A DNA stretch of 64,000 bases. It comes from Taiwanofungus camphoratus. Its lineage: Eukaryota; Basidiomycota; Agaricomycetes; Polyporales; Taiwanofungaceae. The DNA is taken from positions 3,410,001-3,474,000 of the forward strand of contig CP021220.1 in assembly GCA_003999685.1 (NCBI GenBank). The letters run 5' to 3'. Below the pieces are notes generated by a model, which was not told the DNA's origin, did no database searches, and saw only the letters and a program-made list of their open reading frames with translations. Made by a program: the position numbers and the translations under genes. Positions 34,726 through 46,129 of this stretch are shown piece after piece (positions within the stretch are counted from its first letter, which is position 1; every line of letters starts with the position of its first letter).

Positions 34726-35207
34726 GGTACAATGCGGTGGATAAGTAGGAGGATATCAAAGACGCGGGTATAAGTAGCAGCTGGGCATGATGGAGCATCA
34801 TCTTGCTGAGGTGGTTAGTTCGCGCAGCGGTTGAGCCTAATGACAGAGTCTCGGAACCAGTACGCTTGTTCAACACAGCGGCAAGTCAATCAGTGGAACG
34901 TTCCAAACCTTCTATTTTAGGAATTTCCGCCACAGTTTCACAGAAACCAACTATCATGACTGCCCCAACAAACGCTGATGTGCCTATCAATATGCGGTTG
35001 GCTGATTCCCGATTCATAGCTCGTTCCTAGTCCTCAACTCAGGCTGTAATACCGCCTGTGAAGCCTTCTTTGGGCCACGCTGTACAGCGAATAGAATTAC
35101 AATGAAAAGAACTCGCTGTGGAAACGCCGTGCTACGCCCATTGTGTCTCAGAAGTTCATGAGGACACGCTGTTATGCGACACCGGCCACGCGCTCTAAGC
35201 CCGCTTC
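34726..35207. other. Intergenic 0.5 kb
   Basis: Promoter side of the acidic-protein gene and 3' side of the TPR gene. No feature beyond ordinary AT/GC fluctuation is seen. Confidence 0.35.
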
Positions 35208-37552
35208 TCAGACCTTTTGTGCGTTATTTAAGTGAACGCAATAGACGACTGGGACAATAGGAAAAGTATCAACGGATGGAAGCTCCTGCACAGTGAGGCT
35301 CAGACGTACCGACGGCGTATCCATGGTGTATTCGCCTACTAGCAGTCCTCTCATCGCATCGCGCTGAAATCGAAGGACCTGATCAATGTGCTTGTTCAGT
35401 GTTCTGGAGAAAACGCTGTAACCCCAGATCTTGCGGGCTTTCGGGACTCCACCGCGGATCAGAGCGCAGAGGGGCAAAGACTCTCGCAGTGGGAGTCCAC
35501 GATGCCAGAAGGTCTCGAAAGCAATCTTGAGGAAGTCTGATACCATCAAACAGCATGAGAACGACTTGGGAGGAAGAGCTGAGAGCGCCTAAACTGACAG
35601 ACGTGAAGTTCATCATCCTCCGGATAGGTCTCAGCGGCTGTCATATATGAGTGAGCTGCTTCAGCAAAATATGAGCGAGCTATTTCGACGTGATTCTCCT
35701 CCGTTTCATCATTTTTGAGAATCACCGCTCTCTTCATCTGACAAAACCCCAATGCGCTTCATGAAGGATCAGTAGCAGATTGGAATCGATCTTATAGACC
35801 ACTCACGCAAGTGCGCCGGCTTTTGGATACTGCCAGAAAGAAAGCACATAACCAGGGTCGTATTTACTGAATTCCGTAGGAGGGTTTGCATCGACGTCAT
35901 CAATCATATCTCTGGCCATGGTCATTAACTCCTCAAGATTATAGCTGGAAGTAGGACCGGCATTTTTGCACGCCTGCATATCAATCAGCCCAGCGACCTT
36001 CTAATCTGTGCTAATAGCTTGCCTTCATATATGCTTCGATGCGCAACCGCTTGACACCTCTGACAAAGGTCTTCTCGAAAATAACGCCTCGCTCTTCCTT
36101 GGGGATGTTTCTCCAAAGACTCGCACCCCATTCCAAGACAGAGACCGCGCTATTCAGTAGCTGGAGGGCCCTTTCCTGGCTCGAGTCATTCTTGTGTGAC
36201 AGATATCCGGACATAAGCCAAGCACTATATTCCATTCCCAAAGGGTATGAGCGCTTCGATACAAAATGCAAATAGCAAACGCACCGGATGGTGACAGATA
36301 ATGCTGAGCGCACTGCATCCCAACCATGGGATTTAAGTCGCTCTGCAGCTTCCTCTTGAACAATCTTTACCCCCCCTCGAGCCCAGCCCCCTAGGACGTT
36401 ACCTTCAAATTCTGCTGTTACTCACTGTCAGCTCCTGATATCAGTATGTTACTCCACGAATCGTACATTGCGTATTGAGACGAATCAACCAGTCGGACGT
36501 GTCCATGTGAAATACACGTTCATCTCTAAGAATACCATTGCTGATGTCTGTAATTGCCTTGGAAGTCGTCAACCACGAATTGCACCTCCAGAATAACCAC
36601 TGAATATACATTTAGATTCCCTTCAATTCTGTCGTCGTACCGCTTGGTTAGTTTCATGGTTCTTACACCTTCAGAGAAATCCTTGAGGGGGTTGTCAATC
36701 ACATCCAAGGTGGTGAAACATTGACCGAAGCACCCTATATGCATTCATGATAACCCAAGCCTATCTCAAATATCGTCCCAATCAGCCACGCGGACAAGAG
36801 ATGGAACAATTTTGCGTACGCTGCTTTGATACATTCTACTCCTTTGAAGTTCATTCTCCATATCCAGTGCCCTCTGCCAAGGCAACCTTCCGCTACTTAC
36901 TACCTCCTCCGGTATCGTAGTCAAGTTCAAGTCTTCCGCTGTCTCGACTTTCGTGTCCTTAACAGCTAAGGTAGCCAATCCCAAGCCTTCCTCACACTGT
37001 CGCTTGAGCTTTATATCAGAATCAGATAGATCTGAGCGGTCAAGGCAGGATAGAGCTCTATTCCATGCATCAATGCTCATCTCGTATTGCCATACTTCCT
37101 ACACGAGCCAGCGCAAACATGTATCATCAGTCGTGACTTCAATCGCTCATAGGGAGCTGAACAGACGTGGCTTGCTTTCGCAAGACGAGCCCAAGCCTTT
37201 GTGTAGTTGGGATCGATCTGCGTTGCCTAGAGCGGGCCAAGAGATGGTCAGATCGAGAAGTGAAAGCTCATCGTGCCGTACATGGCACCTTGTATGCGTC
37301 GCAACCCGCGTCCAGATACCTGTGGTCGCAGGCGCGATTGACATGGGTATGTTATTGCAACAGGAACGCTCACTCCTTCATGGCCATACTGGTGGCAGCG
37401 CGATTCGCGAACAGGATCGCGTTTGAACCGTTTAGTTTGATAGCCTCGGAATACTTGATATAAGCAGCCCTGTGTTGTCCCTGCATGTGCAGAGCATTTG
37501 CTTCTGCCTTCAGAGCTTCGGCTCCCTGTATTTGCTCATCTGATGAAGACAT
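35208..37552 (-). CDS. TPR-repeat protein
   Basis: The start MSSSDEQIQGAEALKAEANA opens an N-terminal three-TPR domain of the Sti1/SGT type: LHMQGQHRAAYIKYSEAIKL, NAILFANRAATSMAMKE and a third motif whose end reads ATQIDPNYTKAWARLAKASH. Such clamps usually hold Hsp70/Hsp90 C-terminal tails. The remaining 450 residues are an uncharacterised helical region (for example LSHKNDSSQERALQLLNSAV, VEIARSYFAEAAHSYMTAAE, LCALIRGGVPKARKIWGYSV) spread over at least seven small exons. The end is VVYCVHLNNAQKV with stop at 35208-35210. The start was chosen because the TPR begins right after it. This resembles a widespread Agaricomycete TPR protein of unknown role. Exon joints between 36300 and 36780 are approximate. 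Confidence 0.7.
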
Positions 37553-38020
37553 GGTGGTTCGAGTTAAAGTACGGAAACATGGCTGTATGTAACGGAACGT
37601 GTTCTTTGTAGTTCTTGTCGATCGTCCGCATTTGGCGCGAAAGCTTCCATAGACGGCAATACACTTCAGCACACCAAGTTTCACAACTGGATTGTAAGAT
37701 TTAGGCTAATGATACGAAGCTACCCCCACAATGCGAACCATGAGATAGGATACGACGAACTCGGGTACTGCCACAGAACAGATGACATGCAAGTAAAAGA
37801 GGGGAAAGTAGCAACACCAAGAGATCCTCCACGAAAACTAACTTATCAGAATACTGCACAACTAATGCTGCCTTAGGTCAAGTATGAAGGCTCGGACATA
37901 ATCAGAAACCCGACTACTAGAGAAACTGGTCTTCTCGCCTTGCCTAACAGCAGTCAGCCAGAACTGCACAACCTGTCCCTCCCTCCCTCGTGCACCCCTG
38001 CCAGGAACAATGGCACACCT
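37553..38020. other. Intergenic 0.5 kb
   Basis: Promoter of the TPR gene to the left and 3' end of the RRM-like gene to the right. A CCTGTCCCTCCCTCCCTCGTG pyrimidine run (in parts) occurs near 37973. No gene is seen. Confidence 0.35.
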
Positions 38021-38914
38021 TTACTCCGCAACGACAAGACCACTCATCACCCTCTGCAGCTCTCCCATTCCGTTGCCGGTCGCGCCGCTCACAACGCGAG
38101 GACCAAGACCTGGGTGCCTCATGCCCAGTGCCGCGCCTATGATCCTCTTACCAGGGTCCCCGATGCGAGGTGCACCATGCTCCGGCTGCGCAGCAATGAT
38201 TGCAGGATCCGACACAGTCGGATCGACGACTGCGACATCGCCGCCTAACGAGGACGAGATGAGTGCATTTAAAGTTGGGTGGGACGGGATATTAGGAAGG
38301 GTTGGTGATGGCTCGCGATCGCGGTCCCGAGGGGACCCGTTCCCGCTCCTGTCGTTATCATTGCCGTTGGCACTGATATTGGTAGGACCATTCCGTAAGG
38401 GGTTGCTCACGGAAACACCGCGGCCGTGTGATACAGAGTTGCGCACATTGTGACCGCGACCATTACCGTTGTGCTGCCGAGCATTCACGCTCTGAATGAC
38501 ATTCTGCGCATCAGGGCCATCGTATGGTTTAATGGTGGCAGTATGTGTCGATGTCGGGGAAGAAAAGATGGCAGGTGGGAAAGCAAGAGTATGAAGATAC
38601 GCTCGTTTGGCTATAATATAACATGCAAGCATCATCAGTAAATACATAGTCAGCTTACATGCGTTCGTGACGCTTGTAAGGAGACACCCGAATGTTGTTA
38701 TTCATGATGTAGAGGAACACTCACCAACTGTAGCATCGTTGAAGACGATTAGAAGACTGGTGTCGTTTATCCACTTAATCTTGAAACCTCCATTAACATT
38801 CTCCCACTCAGCAAAAGCTGCTTGTATGTCCCTTGTCTTGAGCTCTTTCGGGAAGCCCGTCAAAGAGAGAATACGTGTGACACATGCAGAAAGTTGTGAA
38901 AGCGAAGATGCCAT
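38021..38914 (-). CDS. RRM-like (R3HCC1-type) putative RNA-binding protein
   Basis: Exon 1 (38914 to about 38726) reads MASSLSQLSACVTRILSLTG, then FPKELKTRDIQAAFAEWENV and GGFKIKWINDTSLLIVFNDA. An intron (GTGAGT...TTATAG) joins TVG-type codon in phase to AKRAYLHTLAFPPAIF. The beta-alpha-beta-beta pattern FPKELKTRDI...KIKWINDTSLLIVF is the atypical RRM seen in R3HCC1/R3HCC1L-like and related cap- or RNA-associated proteins. The C-terminal half is Gly/Asn/Arg/Pro-rich and disordered (NARQHNGNGRGHNVRNSVSH) and ends QRVMSGLVVAE at 38021. About 260 residues. No separate R3H box is seen. It shares a divergent promoter with the SIKE-like gene. Confidence 0.7.
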
Positions 38915-39680
38915 GGCAACGGTATATTGATTGTTGAAGGGTGCGTTCGAATGATATGTGATGGTCAGTCGATAGGAGAGAATTTATAGAGGGAAACCAA
39001 TGCAGAGAGGGGGACCAGAAGTTAAAAAGATAAAAGTATATGTAGAGGCGGTCCGGAAATTTTGCGTGGAGGAACGAGTGAGGGTTGGTGTTGTACAGAA
39101 GATAGCCACAAGACGGTCAGAGGGAAAGCAGGTTCACTAGTGGAAATTCCGTCGGCGAGCGCCTGCAATATCAGTTTCGGGGCGTGTTCGCACGCCACTA
39201 TCCCGCTTTTTCCTACATCTGGCACTAAATCCATATGTTATTTTCCGGAGCATTTTTTGGCTCGTCTATTGTCAGAGAGAATTTCTTGGGCAATACTGGT
39301 GTTCTTTATGCATGTCTGTTGTCGCCTTGTGTCATTTTCGTCGACGTGATGATCAAGGCAACTAGGTTTCGGGTTTCGATAAGCTATCGAGCGAAACAGA
39401 GTTAGCTGCATAAATGCTGATGATAACTTACAACTTCAGCTTTCTTTGCACAATGTCTTGCATTTTCCTAGCTTGTGAACGGGAGGAAAATGCCAGTATG
39501 TCAAGCATCACCGAAATATGATTTGCACTAGAAAAGCATGCGTGAAAAGCAGTTGAGGGTTTTCTCGTATTTTCTGTTTGACACGCGTGACCGAAGAAGT
39601 AGTACATGACCGAGCTGGCTTGCAACTATCATATCTAGGTCTTACTCTGCCCAAGTCGACATTCCTCAATCCCGCCCTTC
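38915..39680. promoter_or_regulatory. Divergent promoter region, RRM-like and SIKE-like genes
   Basis: 766 bases separate two start codons that point away from each other. No ORF in it is credible. No defined operator or TATA element could be assigned to either gene. Confidence 0.4.
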
Positions 39681-40945
39681 ATGTTTCACGACATGGATAG
39701 TGATCTCATACGAGCCTGGCAGCTTCTTCATGAGCTCAGCGAGCAGAATGCCCATAATCACAAGATGTCTGCTGCCTTGCAGTCGCAAGCTGGTGCGCTG
39801 AAGGTACGTCCTAGTCGTCTTTTGGTGTCAACTGGACAATCATACATGCGAAGTGATCTAGAATGAAGCTGCGCATGCATCCAGTGGTTTCTCATTGAGA
39901 AGGTATAACACCGACATCTCTAAGGGTGGGCCATCTTTGGACATCTGCGCCATTGCGTTAAACGTTTGTTATCAACAGAGGTCTTCGAGTCCGAGTTGGA
40001 GCGGATGAACGCGCAGATTATTATCGAGAACCATACGTTGCTCCATGAGAACCGACAACTCAGTCACTTGTTGAAGGAGTACGAGCAGACAATGGAAACT
40101 ATTATGTCGAAGTTCCGCAGTCATGCAGTACGTATGTATCACTTGTCCGTATAACCTCCACTGATATGCTGTCTGTGTAGCTGGCGGCTCAACGACACGA
40201 ACTTACCCTCACACAACACTATGAAACCCTCATCATTGCCCGCGAAACCTCCTTGATGCATGCCGACCTCTCAAACCATACTGCAGTTTCACAGTCGCTA
40301 CAACGATTAGCTGAGAATCTACGTGCGCTTCTACGTAGTATCGGCGGCGAAGGTGAGTCCTCTCAGAGTCCCGACCATCAAGTGGGCACGGCGGGAGGAA
40401 ACCACGACCACGACCAATCCCAAAGCGAAGAAGACCTATTGGAGGGGCTACTGGGCCGGGATGACTGGGCACTCGAGCGTGAAACCGAGGTTTCACGTTT
40501 GGAGAAGGAGAACGAAGAGTTGAGGAAGATGCTCGGGATAGACCGCGCATCAGCTGAGGCCAATGGATGGCTGCAAGACGAGGCACGCGAGCTCTCGACG
40601 TTGAAGCGATACATGTCCGTCCCTTTCCATCGGTCCGAAAGTCCAGGAATCATCGGAGGTCCACGCTCCCCCTCTTCCGGATTTCAACCGATGCCGCATG
40701 CAGGTGGAATAGGAGGCGGTAATGGCGGCATGCAGATGCCAGGCAGCTCATTTCAGCGAATGTCTGAATTCCAACAGTCAGGTATGCGCGGAACGCAGGG
40801 TCGACGAACATTGATGTTTGGGCAGCGGGGACGTGGTGGGGGTCCTCAGCTCTGGGGAGGATTAGAGCACGCACCTTTGATGCCAGACAGACCTTCGCAG
40901 ACTCAGGCTCAGGTCTTGGATTTAGGTCGATTTCTCGTGTCATGA
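39681..40945 (+). CDS. SIKE/FGFR1OP2-family coiled-coil protein (STRIPAK subunit)
   Basis: FGFR1OP2/SIKE proteins are coiled-coil subunits of the STRIPAK phosphatase-kinase complex, which in fungi controls cell fusion and fruiting. Exon 1 reads [20 protein letters not shown] and then [21 protein letters not shown]. Next comes [20 protein letters not shown] and [20 protein letters not shown]; the IMSK(F/Y)R word is the family signature. The large last exon continues [40 protein letters not shown] and [20 protein letters not shown], then a Gly/Met-rich tail ending [10 protein letters not shown]. The intron region 39800-39985 can be spliced in more than one way (a 41-base exon may or may not be included), so that joint is uncertain. 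Confidence 0.7.
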
Positions 40946-42286
40946 TGATCTTGTACGCGGACCGTGATTGGTGTGGCAGAATTCTGATCGCGCGCCTTCA
41001 TGATATATGGTGTTGAGATCAGTGATCAAGACTCACAGCCATTTCAGTTGTGCAGATCGTGAACACCTAACTTTTCGGCCTGTCTGCGCTTATGGGGCAA
41101 ATTCTGAAGTGTTGCTATGATTGATGAATGGAGTTCAGTATACGGACAGACCGTGCCACAAAAGCATCCGAAACCGAGATCCTGAGACACAAATGCGGTA
41201 GCAGTGAATGTGAACGGCTCATGGGCTTTCCATTACAGCTTCTGGTGCTGGCGAAGCACGGTGGTGAGCAGTCTCACACACGAAGGTCTCATACTGTCTG
41301 CAAATCTGCCTGAAGACTACCGGCACCGCTTGATACAACGAAAGAGCCAGACAACCACGGTTATGTTATGAATATACGATTGTTGCGATTTGCTGTGAAG
41401 AGAAGACGTCTCGCACATCCGCGGGGCCTATAACATTAACTCTCAGGAGCTGTCCTCGCAGTAGGTGTGATCGCTATGACTCAGTATGCGGCGAAAGACT
41501 AATTTCCGCGATCATGAAAGTTGCTGGCTACAATCCGTGCAAGCTGTTGTCTGAAAGCTGCCCTAGGGGCCGCGACGTTCAACGTTTCTGCCATCTCACA
41601 AAATAAATGAACAATGCGTGTCCCGTCAAGCAATTTGAACACGTATAAAAGCCCTAAATCCTGACCACATGACGATGAGGTAAAGAGACAATTTGGTAGG
41701 CTTGTTCTGTCTATCTAACGGATTTCGACCTGCAACCATCATTTGTAGCGCCCTGTAGTCTCCCCAAGCAGATTAGATACTTCCTTCATCCTTCGTTTCG
41801 TGCCTCAGGATATCCGTACCCGGCGATCATGGCATACTGAAGATCGGTCGATCCAGACAAGGATATCCTGAGCCTGCGAAGGTTGAAGGAATTGTCTACG
41901 TCGCCTTTGGGAGACTAGGTCGATCCCGAGTTCGAGGACTTGTTTTGCACAAGCGCCGTTGCGTTATGCACCTCTGAGCTCACTTGTGACCTCCTGCACT
42001 ACATGCTCACTGACAACTTGTAATGTCAAACAAACTGGCATCTCACATCACGACATAGCGTCAACATACCCTACTTCCTTTCTCATGACCGTGATAAGTA
42101 TAGCTGCTTGATAGCTGTATAACTCAGGCTTATGTATCAGCTCTTGCTGATGGGGATCAATCATTGTTTTTGCTAAGAGGATTCCTTGACATTGTACAAA
42201 GGCCTGAGTCAGTGCACACGGCACCGGTTCTGTAAGTGTACATACACCGGTTTGCTGGCTCACCTTCTGGGCCCAACTGCATCTTG
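40946..42286. other. Intergenic 1.3 kb holding a long hairpin
   Basis: No credible ORF. A TATA-like GTATAAAAGCC is at 41642-41652, and the long inverted repeat described separately lies at 41756-41917. The rest is the 3' side of the SIKE-like gene and the promoter of the methyltransferase gene. Confidence 0.45.
41756..41917. repeat. Long imperfect inverted repeat (hairpin)
   Basis: The left arm starts TAGTCTCCC (41756-41764) and contains CTTCCTTCATCCTTCG and then CCTCAGGATATCC. The right arm mirrors it: GGATATCCTGAG, CGAAGGTTGAAGGAA and GGGAGACTA (ending 41917). Arms of about 60 bases pair over most of their length around a loop of about 40 bases. Outer flanks do not pair. It could be a small MITE-like relic or a transcribed hairpin. 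Confidence 0.65.
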
Positions 42287-43140
42287 ATGGAACAGCACGA
42301 ACACTCTCAGCCCCATGGGGTCCCGCATCCTCAAAATTTCTCCAGTGCTAATAAAGACTTTTTCAACGAGATTGCCCCGCAGTACAATGACAAGCCAGAG
42401 GCGGTGGAAGGAGCGCGAAGGATAACATCTGCCATGAGAAGAACATATCCGTTGCTATTTGACGAGGAAAATACAATATTGATGGACTATGCTTGCGGAA
42501 CAGGTGTGATTTCCTTCCACACTCTAATGGAGGAGCTCTGCTGATTTTGGATCAATCGGACAGGTCTGATATCTCGTGAACTGTGTCCATATGTCAAATC
42601 CATTGTAGGGGTCGACATCAGCAGTGCATCGGTCGACTTGTTCAACCACCATGCGAACAACCAAGGTTTAGCCCCAGAGGAGATGAAAGCCGTGTGCGTT
42701 GAATTGGAGGGATCTGAACAAGAGCTAGAAGGGCAGAAGTTCGATGTTGTAGTGGTATACACTCCGTTCAAATGTATCTTTGAGACCAAAACTAACGTAT
42801 ATTACGCATGCGCACTCAGTGCGCATCAGCATACCACCATTTCTCATCCGTCGAGGACGTCACGCGCGTCCTAACCTTCTTCCTGAAGCCTGGAGGCTCG
42901 CTGGTCATAGCGGACGTCATGAAGAATGTCGCAGGCAGCGAAATGTTTCCGAAAAATACACATCACGTAGTCGCACATCCACGAGGATTCGACGAGGCGG
43001 GACTCCGCAATATATTCGAAGGCGCTGGCTTAACCGAGTTTCATTTCACCCCGGCGTTCTTAGCCAAGTTACACGGCACGCAGACGCAAGTGTTCCTTGC
43101 TCGCGGAGTCAAGCCGCTATCACCTATAGCTGCAGAGTGA
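42287..43140 (+). CDS. Class I SAM-dependent methyltransferase
   Basis: Small soluble methyltransferase of the UbiE/Methyltransf_11-25 type; substrate unknown. The ATG at 42287 gives MEQHEHSQPHGVPHP; exon 1 includes FFNEIAPQYNDKPEAVEGAR and the SAM-binding motif I, ILMDYACGTG. After an intron near 42505-42563 comes LISRELCPYVKSIVGVDISS (motif II acidic residue Asp in VGVDIS), then FDVVV. A second intron near 42750-42810 leads to CALSAYHHFSSVEDVTRVLT and FLKPGGSLVIADVMK (motifs IV-VI), then HHVVAHPRGFDEAGLRNIFE, ending VKPLSPIAAE. About 250 residues, the normal size for the family. Very similar proteins in fungi are annotated only as methyltransferase. Confidence 0.82.
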
Positions 43141-43591
43141 ACGGTCGGAATAAGCTGTAGGATAGGTCCCTTGTCCACTTTCTGTCTAGACATGCGCCTT
43201 TGGGTTCGACGTCTATGTATAACATTCCATCTTTTGTATTATGGTTGCTCAATGGCTAGCAACGCCATCTCTAGTTTTGATCCAATGGTTGAACGCAAAT
43301 CGACGAAATAGAGAATATAAATGCCCATGTATTAACAACGCTTGGTACTGCTATTGAACACCTTCGCCCGGGTATATACTCCTACAAAACGTGTACACAT
43401 TAAGTATCTACAATGCATAATTGCAACAACAAAAAAGGCTGATGTATCGACATGATTAAGCATTAACGTAGGTAATCACTGTCGTATGCGAGGATGCGAA
43501 AGGCCGAGTGGTAACATAGCCCATGGCGCTTTCGACCGATGCAGAGTCCAGTCCTGACCGTATACCAGCATAACAGCTCGAGCCTCTCGCT
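43141..43591. other. Intergenic with possible extra 3' exon of the left-pointing gene
   Basis: Mostly AT-rich 3' sequence of both convergent genes. On the minus strand an acceptor (GGTCAG near 43551) is followed by open sequence to a stop near 43460-43480, so the next gene may have one more exon here. Frame agreement with the main exon was not achieved for the best-looking tail. Confidence 0.35.
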
Positions 43592-46129
43592 CTAGCACAC
43601 CATATGAACCTCCCACCCCAGCGTACTCCGCCCAATCCCTTCCCATGCCACACCCACCATCTTCTCCTTCCCCGCGCACATGCGCCCCTCGCGGGCACGG
43701 CCCTCCCATACAAGCGCACGGCCCGCACACACGTTCTGCAGCGCCTGCAGGCGGAGCAGCACGGGATTCGCGACGGGTCGCAGGCGCGCGAGGCGCGAAT
43801 ATCCGGGCGGCATCTCCATAAGGCGGAAGGGCGAGCGCGGAGGAGGGGCAGGAAGAGCGAACACGCGCGCCTGCGGAGAGAACGTGTTCGACGCAGGAAG
43901 GCGTACCGACAGGGGAATGAGTGTGCGCGTAGGCTGCGGGATGTCCGCCGAGTCATCCGCCGGGGCAGACAGGAAGATTTCCACGTCGAATGAGCAAGCG
44001 CGGTAGCCCTCCGCCCGCAGCTTGCCACTTCGCCCAAATGCGGATGGTCGGCTCGAAGATGGTGCCACGCGTAACCGGGATTGTGAAGGAGAACGGGAGC
44101 CCGAGCTCTCACGCGAGTCAGAGCGGGACCGAGACAAAGAGTTCCCACCAATGCTAGAAAGCGTAGCCCGCATGTATGCTCTTTGCAACTGTGCCGCCAT
44201 GTCCATCAGAGTCGACACTGAGCGACCTACGCGCCGCACCAGTCCGACATCCACCTCGGCTTGGCTTTCGCCCGAAGGCGTACGATGACTAGAACAACCA
44301 CGGGCGAGAGCTCGCCCGCGATTGTGTGGGCTGGGAGGTAAGCGTTTCTGGGGCTGCGCTAGCTGTGAGGTGGGAAGGATGAGCGGGTGCTCTGATGGGG
44401 ATACCGGCATTAGTGGATGGCGACAAGAATGAATGGAGTCGGGCTCAGCATGAATAAGGGGAGGCGTGGACAATGGCGAAGGAGGATGCGAGGACGACTT
44501 GCAAGATGAAAGGGACGTTGACGGTGTAGTAACTGCCGTCGATACTGACGCCCGCGAGTTGCGACTGCCAAAAGAGAACCAAGAGTTCGAACGGGTAATG
44601 GTAGACGTAGTGGATGAAACCGCGGTCGATTTGGAGCCGAGCGAGCATGCCACACATGCACGGCTCACCTCCCGTCGCTGTCCACTTGTCCGCTTCGGCC
44701 GCAAGTCTTCTCGACGTTTGCCCTTTCCTAGCCGCTCGCCCTCTTCGAGTACCCCGACCTTGAACAAGCTCTCAAACAGTTCCACTTGCTTGGGAGTCCT
44801 CAGTTTCGTCTCTGACCGTGCGCGCGTCGTATCATCCGGAAACAGAGGGCCATGCATGCTTGCAATAACGTCCGAAAACAACACAGTGCGGCTGATGCTC
44901 CGCAAGTGCCTTGTCGTGAATTCGTGCTGCGCGCGGGGAAGACTTAGCGTGTGCTTGTTTGGCGTCGTCGGGGGAGATGCACTGTATGAAGAGGAGGGAG
45001 AACTGCGAGGTGAGAAAGCCATCATCATGTTCTGAAAGAGGTCATCATCAGCGGACCGCGTGGGCGATTCAGGTTTGGGCGTCCGCTGGATGGGGAGGTT
45101 GTCGTAACACAGGAGCTTACGCTGGCTGAGCCCACTATACCGCAGCTGCCGCGTATGTCGCAACATCTCCTGGTCACGTTCACGCGCCTCTCGCACTCTT
45201 TCACGTTCTCTTTCACGTTCTCTCGCTTCAATTTCCATTCTCCGCTTTTGTCGCGCCTGCTCCTCCTTCTTCCGCGCCACCTTCGCGTTCTCCTCCCGCA
45301 ACCACCGTGAACTGTTCTCCCATACGCGTTCACAAGCTCTCAGCCTCTCTTCTCGTTCCATCCTCTTTCTTCTTTCCCTTTCCCGTCTCTCGCCCTCCCT
45401 ACATCTCCGTTCGTCCGCCTCCTCCAGGGTGAGCCCCCCTGGTGGCACAAAGGAGCTCGAGAAATCCTCGTCCGTGACGGCAGCGATGCGTGGGTCGTTG
45501 TCGTCGGTAACATCGATGCCTTTGAGCTTCAGAAACAGGACCTTGGCCAGATGCATGTTGTCGAGCGCATAGGCAACCTGCATCTGGTCTTCAAGGGTAC
45601 GCGGCGGAGAGGGCGGGCGGTCGTAATAGTCGATTGGGATCGTAATTGGTGGGAAGGTCCTGCAGTACATGTCGGTGTACTCTGGCGGGGTCAGGGGTCC
45701 TAAGGGGGTTGGTTCGGGAGAAATGGAGTCGATCGTTCTAGTGGATTGTGTCCGGAGTAGGACGGAGTCAACGGAAGAAGTAGATGGAGAAGGGCATGGT
45801 GCGGACGGGGTTAAAGAAGGCAAACGGGAGGTCGAAGCCACTGGTGGCTTGGACGTGGCCACGGACATGTTGCGAGAGTGGCGCGTGCGCGGAGGGGGTG
45901 GCTGGTATGGTAACGACGCGGCCGCGTCGTGCGGTGGCTGGTGCTTAGGTACATGGAGATTAGATTGTGCTATGACCGAGACCGATATTCGTGCACGGAC
46001 AGCCTGCTCGTTGGCTTTGCGTGCAATGGCGGCGGACGAGACGTCTCGAGAGCGGCCACGACGGTCCATGGTAGGACAGACGGTGGCGGAGGGCGACGTC
46101 AGGTCCTGTGGGGGGAGTATTGTGAGCAC
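43592..46129 (-). CDS. Large charged, disordered hypothetical protein
   Basis: A single 845-codon open frame with no intron needed. MLTILPPQDL or the second ATG (MDRRGRSRDVSSAAIARKAN, 46069) may be the start; the latter gives a better protein-like N-terminus. Residues about 250-350 form an extreme Glu/Arg single-helix segment (RCREGERRERERRKRMEREE and REREREREVREARERDQEM-like stretch). It is followed by a part that looks conserved: SFS-type IASMHGPLFPDDTTRARSET and LRTPKQVELFESLFKVGVLE. The C-terminus has short ordered blocks (VDVGLVRRVGRSVSTLMDMA). I recognise no named family. A role in RNA or cytoskeletal scaffolding would be a guess. The true C-terminus may lie in an extra exon downstream. 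Confidence 0.6.
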   Translation of the reverse strand: MLTILPPQDLTSPSATVCPTMDRRGRSRDVSSAAIARKANEQAVRARISVSVIAQSNLHVPKHQPPHDAAASLPYQPPPPRTRHSRNMSVATSKPPVASTSRLPSLTPSAPCPSPSTSSVDSVLLRTQSTRTIDSISPEPTPLGPLTPPEYTDMYCRTFPPITIPIDYYDRPPSPPRTLEDQMQVAYALDNMHLAKVLFLKLKGIDVTDDNDPRIAAVTDEDFSSSFVPPGGLTLEEADERRCREGERRERERRKRMEREERLRACERVWENSSRWLREENAKVARKKEEQARQKRRMEIEARERERERERVREARERDQEMLRHTRQLRYSGLSQRKLLCYDNLPIQRTPKPESPTRSADDDLFQNMMMAFSPRSSPSSSYSASPPTTPNKHTLSLPRAQHEFTTRHLRSISRTVLFSDVIASMHGPLFPDDTTRARSETKLRTPKQVELFESLFKVGVLEEGERLGKGKRREDLRPKRTSGQRREVSRACVACSLGSKSTAVSSTTSTITRSNSWFSFGSRNSRASVSTAVTTPSTSLSSCKSSSHPPSPLSTPPLIHAEPDSIHSCRHPLMPVSPSEHPLILPTSQLAQPQKRLPPSPHNRGRALARGCSSHRTPSGESQAEVDVGLVRRVGRSVSTLMDMAAQLQRAYMRATLSSIGGNSLSRSRSDSRESSGSRSPSQSRLRVAPSSSRPSAFGRSGKLRAEGYRACSFDVEIFLSAPADDSADIPQPTRTLIPLSVRLPASNTFSPQARVFALPAPPPRSPFRLMEMPPGYSRLARLRPVANPVLLRLQALQNVCAGRALVWEGRAREGRMCAGKEKMVGVAWEGIGRSTLGWEVHMVC

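Noticed and set aside
43456-44151. 231-codon minus frame rich in Arg and Cys
   Set aside because: It is the shadow of the 845-codon frame in a GC-rich part; composition is antisense-like. Only its last 30 codons could be a real extra exon.
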